A DNA stretch of 64,000 nt from Halopseudomonas sabulinigri. GTDB taxonomy: Bacteria; Pseudomonadota; Gammaproteobacteria; Pseudomonadales; Pseudomonadaceae. Location: assembly GCA_011053055.1 (NCBI GenBank), contig DRHT01000043.1, forward strand, positions 1-64,000, given 5' to 3'. A program made the translations under genes and the position numbers. The notes below the pieces were generated by a model. The model did not search any database and had not been told where the DNA came from. It was given only the letters and a program-made list of their open reading frames with translations. Of this stretch, positions 1 to 9,322 are shown piece after piece (positions within the stretch are counted from its first letter, which is position 1; every line of letters begins with the position of its first letter).

Positions 1-2
1 GC

Positions 3-2594
3 GGGATTTTGCCGCGACCGCGGCTTGAGCAATACGCCGCGTTGCTCAACGAGCGTCGGTTAGCCATTCTTAAAGCCCCGCCGGGATTCGGCAAAACCAC
101 CCTAGCCAGTATCTGGGCCGAAGCGTTGCTTGCGCAGTCACACGCGGTGGCTTGGTTATCGCTGGATGCCGAGGATAACTCGGCACAGCGACTACTGTTT
201 TATCTGGCAGCCGCATTGAATCAAGCTAACCCGACCTTAGGGTTATCCTGTCTTGGTTTACGTGCCGAATTAACCTTTTTTTCTACCGAGACGCTGGCGA
301 GCCTGCTGATCAATGAGCTCAGTTGTAGCAACCAGCCTATTACGCTGTTTGTTGACGATCTGCACTGCATTGATGATGTGGTGTTGGTTGAAGGGCTGCA
401 CTTTTTGCTACAGCGCGCCCCGTCACATTTTCATTTGGTGTTTATCAGCCGCAACGAGCTGCCAGCAGAACTATTAACGCATTTGTACGCCGATGATTTG
501 CTGGAAATTGGCAGTCACCAGTTGCGTTTTGAACTGGAAGAAACCCGAGACCTGTTGCGCAAAGCCGGCTATGAGCCGCAGCAATCCAGCGATATTTTAT
601 GCATTCAGGAGTCTGCTGAGGGCTGGATTGCTGCGTTGCGGGCGTTCTTGTTGACGCCTGCTCATATGGTTGCGCGTATTACGCCGCGCAGTATCTGCAA
701 CCTTTTTGATGATGTGATTCGCCATCTGGACGAGCCAATACGACAGAATCTTTATCCTTTGGGTCTGCTGGAGAAGTTTAGTGCCGGCCTGCTAAATAGA
801 CTGTTGGGCCATCGGGCTGCCAGTGAATTGTTGGATATGCTGCAACAGCGCCAACTGTTCTTTACCGCGCTGGATCCAGAAGAGACCTGGTTCAGCCTGC
901 ACCCACTGTTTCGTGATCATCTGAAAAAAGCGTATTTGCGGCAACATGAAACCGAAGCACGTGAAGTGATGGTGCAAGCTGCGCATTGGTTTGCCGAGCG
1001 CAAACTATGGCTCGATGCGATTCGGCTGGGTTTGGAGAGCGGAGAGGTTTGGCAGGTCAAGGTGTGGATTGAGCATTGCGCTACCACCTTGGTAGAGCAA
1101 GGCGACTTCACCACGCTAGTAGTGCTCGAACAGCGCTGGAAACTACAGTCAACCGAATGCCCGCTGCCATTGAAAATGGCGCGTGCCTGGGCCATGGGAT
1201 TGGCGTTAGAAAACGGTTCTGCGCACAAACTGGCTAAACAGATTGAAGCTGAACTCTGGGGTGTATCCGACAAGGGACAAAGCTCTTCCATTTACTGGGA
1301 GGTGCAAGCGTTGCAAGCTATGTTGCTGGGGCTTGCCGATCACAATATGCGTTCCGGGCCCTTAGCGAGAGCTTGCCATCGCTCTAGTGAAGCTCGGCCT
1401 TGGGTAACCAATGTATTGCTAAATTTGATGAGTGGCAGCTTGCTGCGGGAGGCAAACTGGGAAGATTTCTATCAACTGCCGCCCACTGTCGATGCGCAAG
1501 ATGGCAATCGAGGTTATTTTTTGCATGAGTGTTATCGACAGTCGCTGACAGGGCTGGCGGAGGGGCTGCAAGGGCGTATCGGTTGCGCGGTTGATGGTTT
1601 GCAGGCGTTGGTGGAACGTATTGATCACAGCTTCTCGGATGGGTTAGCTACTCCCAATCCGGTGCTGCTGGCGTTGCCGAATGCGCTATTGGCGCACTTT
1701 CATTATCTGCGCGGGGATATCCCACACGCTACGCAGTATCTGCAGGGCTGTCTGGATTACGTCAACATGGGCGGCTTTCTCGATTGTATCGCTCACGCTT
1801 TTGTTACCTCAGCCCGTTTGCAGTGGCAGCAAGGGCAGGGCGCACGGGCTCGACGCACGTTGGAGCAGATGTCGGCGCTGGCTCAACTACGAGAGTGGCC
1901 GCGCCTGCAATCCTGGGCGTTGATGGAACGGGTAAGGATATGTCTGTTGGATAGCCGCGTGCGTGAAGCCGCCGGCTGCCTGCGGGAATTGCAGCAAATT
2001 CGCGATATGACGCTGGATGACGGAGGGGTCGATCGTGACCAGTTTGCGCTACTGGCTGAGCTATGGCTGGGGCTGAGTGGGCAGGCGGTGCGGGCTGAAT
2101 TGGTTAGCGACGCGCAGACTCTGCTGGTTGATCTGCGCCGTCGCCAATATTGGCTGATGGTGGCTGAACTTGGCCTGGCACTGGGCTTTTATTTGGCGAT
2201 GCAAAAGAACCGGCAAGGCGAGGATATATTGACTGAGTCGTTGGGCTTGATTCGCGACAGCGGCGCAGTGGCGTTACTACGTGATATCGGAGTTGCGCAG
2301 GCGTGTGGATCGCTTTCGGACTATATTCCGGCTGGCTGGCGTGCAGAAGTAACGGCTCTGTTTGGTCGAAGTGCAGTACTCGAAGAAGCCAGCAGCGTTT
2401 GCCCGGCTCTGTTGGCCCTGACCGTAAAAGAGCGTCAGGTGATGCAGTTGGTGGCGGAGGGTAAATCGAACAAGCAAATCGCCAAGGATCTGAGCGTAAC
2501 CCCCGAGACGATCAAGTCGCACATGAAGAGTATTTTTGCCAAGCTTAAGGTCGACAGTCGCGCGCAAGCGGCGGTGATGTTGCAGCAAGGGTGA
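3..2594 (+). CDS. MalT/AlkS-like LuxR-family ATP-dependent transcriptional regulator (5' end cut by the window)
   Basis: This is a large signal-transduction ATPase regulator. A Walker A motif (APPGFGKTT) lies in the first 35 visible residues and a Walker B-like LFVDDLH stretch lies near residue 115. A long helical-repeat region follows. The C-terminal LuxR-type HTH, about 65 residues, begins near LTVKERQVMQLVAEGKSNK and continues with TPETIKSHMKSIFAKL. The reading frame stays open to the left edge and the P-loop lies unusually close to the first possible start (TTG at 9), so the true N-terminus is almost certainly upstream of the window. Family members such as MalT and AlkS bind a small inducer and ATP and then activate transcription. 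The gene converges on the DUF1302-DUF1329 pair, which is a plausible target; the inducer is unknown. Confidence 0.88.
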   Translation, partial: GILPRPRLEQYAALLNERRLAILKAPPGFGKTTLASIWAEALLAQSHAVAWLSLDAEDNSAQRLLFYLAAALNQANPTLGLSCLGLRAELTFFSTETLASLLINELSCSNQPITLFVDDLHCIDDVVLVEGLHFLLQRAPSHFHLVFISRNELPAELLTHLYADDLLEIGSHQLRFELEETRDLLRKAGYEPQQSSDILCIQESAEGWIAALRAFLLTPAHMVARITPRSICNLFDDVIRHLDEPIRQNLYPLGLLEKFSAGLLNRLLGHRAASELLDMLQQRQLFFTALDPEETWFSLHPLFRDHLKKAYLRQHETEAREVMVQAAHWFAERKLWLDAIRLGLESGEVWQVKVWIEHCATTLVEQGDFTTLVVLEQRWKLQSTECPLPLKMARAWAMGLALENGSAHKLAKQIEAELWGVSDKGQSSSIYWEVQALQAMLLGLADHNMRSGPLARACHRSSEARPWVTNVLLNLMSGSLLREANWEDFYQLPPTVDAQDGNRGYFLHECYRQSLTGLAEGLQGRIGCAVDGLQALVERIDHSFSDGLATPNPVLLALPNALLAHFHYLRGDIPHATQYLQGCLDYVNMGGFLDCIAHAFVTSARLQWQQGQGARARRTLEQMSALAQLREWPRLQSWALMERVRICLLDSRVREAAGCLRELQQIRDMTLDDGGVDRDQFALLAELWLGLSGQAVRAELVSDAQTLLVDLRRRQYWLMVAELGLALGFYLAMQKNRQGEDILTESLGLIRDSGAVALLRDIGVAQACGSLSDYIPAGWRAEVTALFGRSAVLEEASSVCPALLALTVKERQVMQLVAEGKSNKQIAKDLSVTPETIKSHMKSIFAKLKVDSRAQAAVMLQQG

Positions 2595-2682
2595 GCGTTA
2601 AACTTAAAGCCAAACGCGGAGCGGGTATTTGAGTTGATTTGCCGCTTGAAAATCATTGTTTGCAGCATAGAAAGAAAGGGTG

Positions 2683-2714
2683 CCCTGTCGCCCGGAGCAG
2701 CGGAAACGACAGGG
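2683..2714 (-). terminator. Intrinsic terminator of the DUF1302-DUF1329 operon
   Basis: An 8-bp perfect stem (CCCTGTCG/CGACAGGG, arms 2683-2690 and 2707-2714) is followed on the minus strand by a T-rich stretch (CCCTTTCTTTC). It lies between the convergent LuxR-type regulator and the DUF1329 gene. Confidence 0.55.
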
Positions 2715-2731
2715 GCTTGTAGTGCTCTGAG

Positions 2732-4105
2732 TTAGCGGATACCCGCCGCACGCAGTGCGTTCGGGGTGAAGTCCGCTGAAGACGCGGTAAAGCTAAAGTC
2801 GTAGTTTTTACGTTCCTCGTTAGTCATGCCCAGTGCCATATAGCGACCGTTCTGCAGGTCGTATAGGGTTTCGATAGCGTAACCCGGTACCTGTTTGTCG
2901 AAGCGTTGCAGAGCAACTGCTTCGGCCACCCGCCAGAGACCGCCACGGCCATCGTAATGGTCGATTTCGCCAGCTTGCCAGTTATCTTCATCAATGAAGA
3001 AGTGACGCTTGGCGTAGATGTGGCGCTGGCCTTCGCGCAGAGTCGCCTCCACTTCCCAAACCCGGTGTGCCTCGTAACGAACCATGTCCTGGTTGATGTG
3101 ACCCTTCTGGATGATGTCGTCGTACTTGACGTCACGTGATGCAATGGCGAAGTTGTTATACGGAATCAGCAGTTCGCGTTTGCCTACCAGTTTCCATTCG
3201 TAGCGATCCGGAGAGCCGTTATAGAGGTCGTAGTTATCTGAGACGCGAGTACCGTCTGCGCTCAATGCTGGGCCGTCATAGGCAACCTGAGGCGCGCGAC
3301 GTACGCGACGCTGGCCGGCGTTATACAGCCATGCTGCACGGGGTTCTTTAACCTGGTCGATGTTCTCGTGTACCAGCAATACGTCACCGGCCAAACGAGA
3401 AGGCGAGAGTACCCGCTGGGTAAAATAGAACATCAAGTTGTCGGAGATCTTCGGGCCGTAGTCGCTCAATGCGGTGGCAAAGCTAAACGCATCCTGCAGC
3501 ACAACATAGGTATTGGAGCCGTTCGCCTGTGGTGTGGCTTGGGCGATAGTGCGCGTGAAGCTACCGCCACGGTAACGGGTGATGTGGTTCCAAATGACTT
3601 CAACACCGCTTTGGGGGATTGGGAATGGGTAGGCAGTATCAAAGTTTTCCAGCCCGTTGCCACCCGAGGCCAGCTTGGTATTAACCGCGTTACGCGCGAC
3701 TGCATCAAATACCTCCTGCGGTACTGTGGCGGTGCGGCGAGTCTGGAATACGCGCAGTTTATAGGTATCAGGATAACGCTGAAGCATGGCTTTTTGGCCG
3801 TCGGTCAGCATGTCCTTGTACTGATCCATGTTGGCAGCAGTTACCTCGTATTGCGGTTGCTCACCGGCAAAGGGGTCGCCATAAAAGCCGTCGCTATCTA
3901 CCGCTGCCGCGTCGCGCGCCATACCACCGGTCCATTCAGGAATGGTGCCGCTGGCATTGCCGGCGCGCTCGGCGCCAATAGGGGTCAAAGTAGTTTGCAG
4001 AGTGGCTGCCTTTTCCGGCGTCACCGCTGCCGATACCGACAGCGCCAGGCTGCTGAGAGCCAGTACGCCGATCGTCTGGAGTTTTAGTTTTTTTATTGAG
4101 GTCAT
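2732..4105 (-). CDS. DUF1329 periplasmic protein
   Basis: A 457-residue exported protein with a clear Sec signal peptide (about residues 1-26, ending LALSVSA). The mature part starts TPEKAATLQTTLTPIGAERA and contains GTIPEWTGG, typical of the DUF1329 family, which is thought to have a LolA/LolB-like fold. It is the second gene of a pair, 17 nt after the DUF1302 gene, and an RBS (GGAG, 6 nt spacing) supports this start. In pseudomonads DUF1329 and DUF1302 proteins travel together, often with a LuxR-type regulator and an RND exporter, and have been linked to uptake or handling of hydrophobic compounds. The molecular function is not established. Confidence 0.88.
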   Translation of the reverse strand: MTSIKKLKLQTIGVLALSSLALSVSAAVTPEKAATLQTTLTPIGAERAGNASGTIPEWTGGMARDAAAVDSDGFYGDPFAGEQPQYEVTAANMDQYKDMLTDGQKAMLQRYPDTYKLRVFQTRRTATVPQEVFDAVARNAVNTKLASGGNGLENFDTAYPFPIPQSGVEVIWNHITRYRGGSFTRTIAQATPQANGSNTYVVLQDAFSFATALSDYGPKISDNLMFYFTQRVLSPSRLAGDVLLVHENIDQVKEPRAAWLYNAGQRRVRRAPQVAYDGPALSADGTRVSDNYDLYNGSPDRYEWKLVGKRELLIPYNNFAIASRDVKYDDIIQKGHINQDMVRYEAHRVWEVEATLREGQRHIYAKRHFFIDEDNWQAGEIDHYDGRGGLWRVAEAVALQRFDKQVPGYAIETLYDLQNGRYMALGMTNEERKNYDFSFTASSADFTPNALRAAGIR

Positions 4106-4122
4106 GGAGTTCTCCGTTGTGA

Positions 4123-5883
4123 TCAGAAGTTCACGCCAACGCTAACTGCAGCAAAATCCCGGTCGGTGTTGGCGTTGTAATCGCCACCGAAGAAATTGGT
4201 GTAGTTGATGCTCGCGTTGTATTTGTTGTTGTATACCGCGGTTAGACCGAGGTTGGCAGCCATTGCGCCTTCGTTGAAGTTGGGGCCATAGCCGTCAACG
4301 TCATGGGAGAAGGCGAAAGCGGGTTTAAGAGCGATACCGGCAAAGCCGTTGTAGTCCAGAGCGGCGACGAGGCGATAACCCCAAGAGTTGTCAGTGTAGA
4401 ACCCATCATCGTTGCACTCAGATGGATTAACTGCGCCCGCTTCACAAACGCCGGGCGTGGTTAGTTCGCCGGAGCCGTAGACTGAGTCACGCCCGTAACG
4501 AAGCTCGCCAGGACCGGTATCAATGCCACTGATGTAGTTGTAACCCGCTTCCCCCACCAGCGTCAGCCGTTCAGCGCCCAACACGTTGTCGATGAAATTG
4601 ATGACGGTCACTTGCGCCTGGGTTACTGGTAGCCGTTTGTAGCCATGCAGATCGCCATCAGCGCCGATTTCTGCCACAGCCGGGTTGGGTACACCCAGTA
4701 CTGCGCCGGTCAGATCGTTACTGTTGATCTGCAAAGGTTGGTTGGGACGGTAGCTGACCTCACCGGATACCGCGGTGGTACCCAGGTTGGTCTGGAAGCT
4801 CACCCCGTACAGGCGGATGTCTTCTGGATACTCGATAAAGTAGGAAGAGCCGGCGACCACTGCGGGTAACTGAGATACCGGTACGCTGTGCAGGCCCGCT
4901 GGCGCGCCGACTGCATTCAAACTGGTGCTGTAGACCGGGTTGCGGCTGTGATAATTCATCGCGTAAGCGCCGAACTCGGTCTGGTTCAGGCTTTCTGCGT
5001 AATAGCGGAAAGATACGCCGAACTGGCCGTCATCACGTGCATCACGATCTGGTCCGCGCGGCACATAGGCAAATACGGGACTGCCGTCAGCGCCATTCTG
5101 GCTGCCCTGAACACCGACGTAATCACAGCCATCAGCCACGGTATCGGTGAAAGAGAAGAAGGTACCGCAGTTATCCAGTACGGTTTGGTCCCATTCCAGC
5201 TGATAGAACATCTCCATGCCCAGGTTTTCGGTCAGACTTTGGGACAGGAAAAGCATGTTGACCGGAATCAGGCCTTCTTTGATTTCCGCACCCGGACGGC
5301 GAAATGCAGCAACGTCAATCGGGTTGATGGCATTGATGCCGTTCTGGATAAAGGTGCTTTCGCCCCAGCTCACTACCTGCTTACCGACCCGCACCGAGCC
5401 GGGTTTATCGCCGATGCTGTAGTTATGGTAGAGAAAGGCGTCGAGCAACTGAACGCCGGAGGATTGGGAACCCACTTTACGGTTATCGTCGCTGATGTCG
5501 TACAGGTCGCGATGTTCGTCCTTCAGTTCGAAGTCGTACCAGTATTTGCCGCGCAGGAATACGCCGGTGTCTCCGTATTGCAATGATAGGTCGTGAATGC
5601 CCTTGAAGATCTTTGAGAAGGTTTCACCCTTGTCGAAGTTCAGACGGTTGTCGTCGGAGTTGCCGGCATTGGCGTTACCACCGTTACCCGCCCAGACCAG
5701 ATCATCGTCGATGTCACTGGTACCCCAGCTAGCGCCGATGGACATTTGCGAATCGAACTGGCCTTGCACCTCTCCCAGATCAAAACGCACTGCATGGGCC
5801 GGCAGTGCCGAGGCCATGGCCACCGCAATAACCAGCGGTTTGAGCGTACCTTTTAAGGTATTTCTTGTTATGTTTGTCATCAC
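4123..5883 (-). CDS. DUF1302 outer-membrane beta-barrel protein
   Basis: A 586-residue protein with a Sec signal peptide (cleavage after ...ALPAHA, near residue 31). The mature protein is rich in alternating aromatic/polar strands and ends in phenylalanine (SVGVNF), the usual C-terminal signature of outer-membrane barrels. Motifs such as KYWYDFELKDEHRDLYD, VRVGKQVVSWGES and NAINPIDVAAFRRPGAEIKE are characteristic of DUF1302. A GAGGAA RBS precedes the start. It is the first gene of the pair with DUF1329 and probably forms an outer-membrane channel or receptor for a hydrophobic substrate; the substrate cannot be read from the sequence. Confidence 0.88.
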   Translation of the reverse strand: MMTNITRNTLKGTLKPLVIAVAMASALPAHAVRFDLGEVQGQFDSQMSIGASWGTSDIDDDLVWAGNGGNANAGNSDDNRLNFDKGETFSKIFKGIHDLSLQYGDTGVFLRGKYWYDFELKDEHRDLYDISDDNRKVGSQSSGVQLLDAFLYHNYSIGDKPGSVRVGKQVVSWGESTFIQNGINAINPIDVAAFRRPGAEIKEGLIPVNMLFLSQSLTENLGMEMFYQLEWDQTVLDNCGTFFSFTDTVADGCDYVGVQGSQNGADGSPVFAYVPRGPDRDARDDGQFGVSFRYYAESLNQTEFGAYAMNYHSRNPVYSTSLNAVGAPAGLHSVPVSQLPAVVAGSSYFIEYPEDIRLYGVSFQTNLGTTAVSGEVSYRPNQPLQINSNDLTGAVLGVPNPAVAEIGADGDLHGYKRLPVTQAQVTVINFIDNVLGAERLTLVGEAGYNYISGIDTGPGELRYGRDSVYGSGELTTPGVCEAGAVNPSECNDDGFYTDNSWGYRLVAALDYNGFAGIALKPAFAFSHDVDGYGPNFNEGAMAANLGLTAVYNNKYNASINYTNFFGGDYNANTDRDFAAVSVGVNF

Positions 5884-6000
5884 GTTCCTCGCGCCGGGCG
5901 CTTGTTGTTATTAATAATCCCTGGCAAGTGGTGCTACTCAGCGCTGACGCTGGCAGTACTCACATTGCTCGACTCTATGTCTGTGCTCTTGCCTGCTATA

Positions 6001-6031
6001 CCCCCCTAATGGGGGGGAGGCTCAGATGAGG
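6001..6031. promoter_or_regulatory. G/C-run palindrome overlapping MalT-box-like repeats
   Basis: The gap between the divergent DUF1302 gene and the HerA-like ATPase gene contains six C, TAAT, then seven G. The right side reads GGGGGGGAGG (6011-6020), one mismatch from the MalT box GGGGA(T/G)GAGG. TCAGATGAGG (6022-6031) follows at an 11-bp spacing with 7 of 10 matches. The site lies about 120 nt upstream of the DUF1302 start codon. Because a MalT-type regulator is encoded next to this operon, it is a candidate operator; binding is inferred only. Confidence 0.3.
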
Positions 6032-6111
6032 TGCTTGCAAGGGGTGTGTGGCCGACCATAATGCTTTAGCCCAACCCGCGGCTTTCAAGGCAACCCAAGG
6101 AGAGATGGCTA

Positions 6112-7599
6112 ATGCCAGATTTGCACGTACCGCCACTGCTGATTGGCGGCAATGGAGTGACCAGCCTGGCCATCGAGCCCAGCATGGCCAATCGACACGG
6201 CCTGATTGCCGGGGCTACGGGCACCGGTAAGACCATTACCCTGCAAGTGCTGGCGCAGAGCTTCTCGCAAATGGGTGTCCCGGTGTTGGTGCCGGATATC
6301 AAGGGTGACTTTTCCGGGATCGCCAAGGCGGGTAAGGCGGGTGAAAAACTGCAGAAGCGGGCCGATAAAGTAGGCTTGGGACCCATGACCTTATGCGGTG
6401 CGCCTACGGTATTCTGGGATGTGTTTGGCGAGCAGGGCCATCCGCTCAGGCTCACCATTGCTGAGCTGGGACCGGTATTGTTGTCGCGGTTACTCAATCT
6501 CAACGAAACCCAGAGCGGCATCATCGACATTCTGTTTCGGGTGGCGGATGACAACGGTTGGTTATTGTTGGATTTGAAAGACCTGCGTTCCATGCTGATC
6601 TATCTGCACGAACAACGCTCGGCGCTCGGCGCCAAATACGGCAATGTCTCGGCTGCCAGCCTGGGCGCCATCCAGCGCTCGTTGCTGCGGCTGGACGGGC
6701 AGGGCGGCGAGAAATTATTTGGTGAGCCGGCCATTAGCCTGGATGACTTTCTGCAAACTGATGAGAACGGCCAGGGCGTGGTTAATGTGTTGCACGCCGC
6801 GCAGCTGTATCAGGAAAGCCCCCTGGCCTATTCCTGCATTCTGTTGTGGCTGTTGTCAGAGCTGTTCGAGCAACTGCCCGAAGTGGGCGATGCCGATAAG
6901 CCGCGCTTTGTACTGTTCTTTGATGAAGCGCATTTGATGTTCACCGATACCCCCAAAGCGCTGGTCGATCGCATCGAGCAGGTGGTGAGGTTGATTCGCT
7001 CCAAAGGCGTTGGCGTTTACTTTGTAACCCAGAGTCCGCTGGACATTCCCGATAGCATTTTGGGGCAGCTCGGCAATCGCGTGCAGCACGCGCTGCGTGC
7101 CTTTACCCCGCGCGATCAGAAAGCGGTAAGGGCGGCTGCACAAACCTTCCGCGCCAACCCTGAACTGGACACAGAAAGCGTAATTATGGCGCTGGGTGTG
7201 GGTGAGGCCTTGGTGTCAGTGCTGGATGCCAAAGGCACGCCGAGCATTGTGCAGCAGGTGATGATTCGCCCGCCGGATAGCCAAATGGGGCCGATCAATG
7301 AGACTGAGCGCGCCGAGCTGATCAAGGCGTCGCCGCTAGCTGGCGCTTACGATCAGGCAGTGGATCGCGAATCGGCCTATGAGGTGTTGCAGGAGCGAGC
7401 GGATAAGTCACTCTCGGCCGAGAAACCGACGGTCAAACCGCAGAGCAAAGCGCGTAAGCGTTCCGGTGGCGGTAAATCCATTGGGCAGGAGCTGAGTGAG
7501 ATGTTTAGCTCCTTCGGTCGCAGCGCCATGCGTTCGGTGGGCACGCAGGCAGGCCGGGCTATCGTGCGGGGGATTTTGGGTTCGTTGCGTAGTAAGTAA
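6112..7599 (+). CDS. HerA-like helicase/ATPase of the DUF853 (YjgR) family
   Basis: A 495-residue protein with Walker A GATGTGKT near residues 35-42, a Walker B FFDEAHLMF near 270 and an arginine-finger region of HerA/FtsK type (FVTQSPLDIPDSILGQLGNR). The N-terminal LLIGGNGVTSLAIEPSMANR is typical of YjgR/DUF853. The C-terminus is basic (SKARKRSGGGK) and may bind nucleic acid. The start ATG follows AAGGAGA. The family is widespread in proteobacteria, but the cellular role is poorly defined. RmuC, a DNA-recombination protein, lies about 100 nt downstream on the same strand, so a link to DNA metabolism is plausible. Confidence 0.88.
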   Translation: MPDLHVPPLLIGGNGVTSLAIEPSMANRHGLIAGATGTGKTITLQVLAQSFSQMGVPVLVPDIKGDFSGIAKAGKAGEKLQKRADKVGLGPMTLCGAPTVFWDVFGEQGHPLRLTIAELGPVLLSRLLNLNETQSGIIDILFRVADDNGWLLLDLKDLRSMLIYLHEQRSALGAKYGNVSAASLGAIQRSLLRLDGQGGEKLFGEPAISLDDFLQTDENGQGVVNVLHAAQLYQESPLAYSCILLWLLSELFEQLPEVGDADKPRFVLFFDEAHLMFTDTPKALVDRIEQVVRLIRSKGVGVYFVTQSPLDIPDSILGQLGNRVQHALRAFTPRDQKAVRAAAQTFRANPELDTESVIMALGVGEALVSVLDAKGTPSIVQQVMIRPPDSQMGPINETERAELIKASPLAGAYDQAVDRESAYEVLQERADKSLSAEKPTVKPQSKARKRSGGGKSIGQELSEMFSSFGRSAMRSVGTQAGRAIVRGILGSLRSK

Positions 7600-7700
7600 C
7601 AGCGGACTGGCCATCGCTGATCGCCAGCCCATTTATCTCACAGCGTTTTCATTGCGGTGGCGGGGCGTGGATAATATGCCGAGCTTAAACGGAGAAGTGC

Positions 7701-9275
7701 ATGCCCCTGTCTGACCTACCTAATCTTTATCCTATTATCGGTCTCGCCCTGTTAGTCGGTTGGGCGCTGACCGCCACGCTGCTGCTGCGACGTCAGACTG
7801 CACTGCGCAATGCATTGGAGCAGGCACAACAGCAGCAGGATGTTTTGCGTGAGCAACTGCAGGAAGCACAACTAGAGCTGCACCAGCAAAACGCACAGCA
7901 CAGTGGATTGTATGCACGGATCGAGCATCTGCAGGAAACTCAGCAGGAGTTGCGTCAGCAGCAACTGCAGCAAGCAGAGCGCTTGAGTAGCGCGCAAAGT
8001 CAGGGCCAGGAATGGCAGTTGCAAGCTGAGCGTGCGCAGACGCTGAGCCGCGAGCAAGGTAGGCAGGTGGACGACCTGCGTGGTGAACGCGATCAGCTGC
8101 GCGTGCGTTTGGATGCGCTGCAACACGAGCATGAGCAGCTAAAGGTCGAACACTCCACCCTGCAAAGCAGCCTAGAGCATCGTCAACAGCACTTCAGCGA
8201 ACAGCAGCAATTGCTCAAGGACAGCCGCGACCAGCTGAAAATGGAATTTGAGCAACTGGCAGGCAAAATATTCGATGCCAAGGGCCAAGCTTTCTCTCTG
8301 CAGAATCAACAATCGCTGGACGCGCTGCTTAAACCCTTCCGTGAGCAGATCGACCAGTTCCGCAGCAAGGTGGAAGACATCCACCACAAGGATACTCAGC
8401 AGCAGGCGACTTTGGCTGCGGAACTGAATAACCTCAAAGAGCTTAACCGCCAGATCACTCAAGAAGCGCACGATCTGAGCACCGCCCTGCGCGGCCAGAA
8501 AAAGACTCAGGGCAACTGGGGCGAGCTTATTTTGGAAAACGTGCTTGAGCGCTCTGGATTACGTGCGGGCGTGGACTTCAAGCGGGAAGTCAGTATGACC
8601 AATAGCGAAGGGCAGCGTCAGCGACCAGACGTTTTGGTTTACCTGCCGCAAGACAAACACCTGATCATCGATGCCAAGGTGTCGTTGAATGCCTATACGC
8701 GTTATATCAACAGTGAAGACGATACCGAGCGACGCATTGCGTTGAGTGAGCATGTGCACGCCATTGGTCAGCGTATTCGTGAGCTGTCGGATCGCAACTA
8801 CTTTGATTTGCCGGGTCTGAATGCACCGGAGATGGTGTTCATGTTCATCCCGATCGAGTCGGCTTTTGTTGAGGCACTCAAGGCAGATGAAACCCTGTTT
8901 CAGAAAGCCATCGAGCAGAACGTACTCGTCGCCACACCAACCACGCTGCTGACTAGTCTTAACATAGTGCGTCAGCTCTGGCGCTTTGAAGATCAGAATC
9001 GCCATACGGCTGAACTGGCTGAACGTGCGAGCAAGATTCACGATAAATTGCGTACCTTTCTGGGCAGCATGGACAATATCGAGAAAAGCCTCGACAAGGC
9101 CTCGGATGCTTATAAAAAAGCCAAGGACCAGCTATTAGGCGGGCGCGCGAACCTTGTTAAGCAAGTTAATGATTTCAAAGAGTTGGGAGTGTCAGTTAAA
9201 GCGGAATTGGGTGAAGAGTGGACTGATCGTGCAAGTCTGGAGTTAGGACACGATAGCCCTGACCCCAGCAAATAA
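7701..9275 (+). CDS. rmuC: DNA recombination protein RmuC
   Basis: A 524-residue protein. One N-terminal membrane segment (about residues 8-28) is followed by a long Gln/Glu-rich coiled coil (about 30-190) and the conserved RmuC domain (about 200-470). The domain is marked by GNWGELILENVLERSGL, RPDVLVYLPQDKHLIIDAKV and MVFMFIPIESAF. The DAKV segment belongs to a PD-(D/E)XK-like nuclease core predicted for the family. RmuC limits inversions and recombination at short inverted repeats in E. coli. The gene ends in a strong terminator hairpin and converges with rnk. Confidence 0.95.
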   Translation: MPLSDLPNLYPIIGLALLVGWALTATLLLRRQTALRNALEQAQQQQDVLREQLQEAQLELHQQNAQHSGLYARIEHLQETQQELRQQQLQQAERLSSAQSQGQEWQLQAERAQTLSREQGRQVDDLRGERDQLRVRLDALQHEHEQLKVEHSTLQSSLEHRQQHFSEQQQLLKDSRDQLKMEFEQLAGKIFDAKGQAFSLQNQQSLDALLKPFREQIDQFRSKVEDIHHKDTQQQATLAAELNNLKELNRQITQEAHDLSTALRGQKKTQGNWGELILENVLERSGLRAGVDFKREVSMTNSEGQRQRPDVLVYLPQDKHLIIDAKVSLNAYTRYINSEDDTERRIALSEHVHAIGQRIRELSDRNYFDLPGLNAPEMVFMFIPIESAFVEALKADETLFQKAIEQNVLVATPTTLLTSLNIVRQLWRFEDQNRHTAELAERASKIHDKLRTFLGSMDNIEKSLDKASDAYKKAKDQLLGGRANLVKQVNDFKELGVSVKAELGEEWTDRASLELGHDSPDPSK

Positions 9276-9289
9276 CTCATTCTGCAAGC

Positions 9290-9315
9290 AGCGCTCGCAG
9301 ACGGCCGCGAGCGCT
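9290..9315 (+). terminator. Intrinsic terminator between rmuC and rnk
   Basis: A perfect 9-bp stem (AGCGCTCGC/GCGAGCGCT) with an 8-nt loop is followed by ATTTTG on the plus strand. The T-tract is short. It lies between two convergent genes. Confidence 0.7.
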
Positions 9316-9322
9316 ATTTTGC

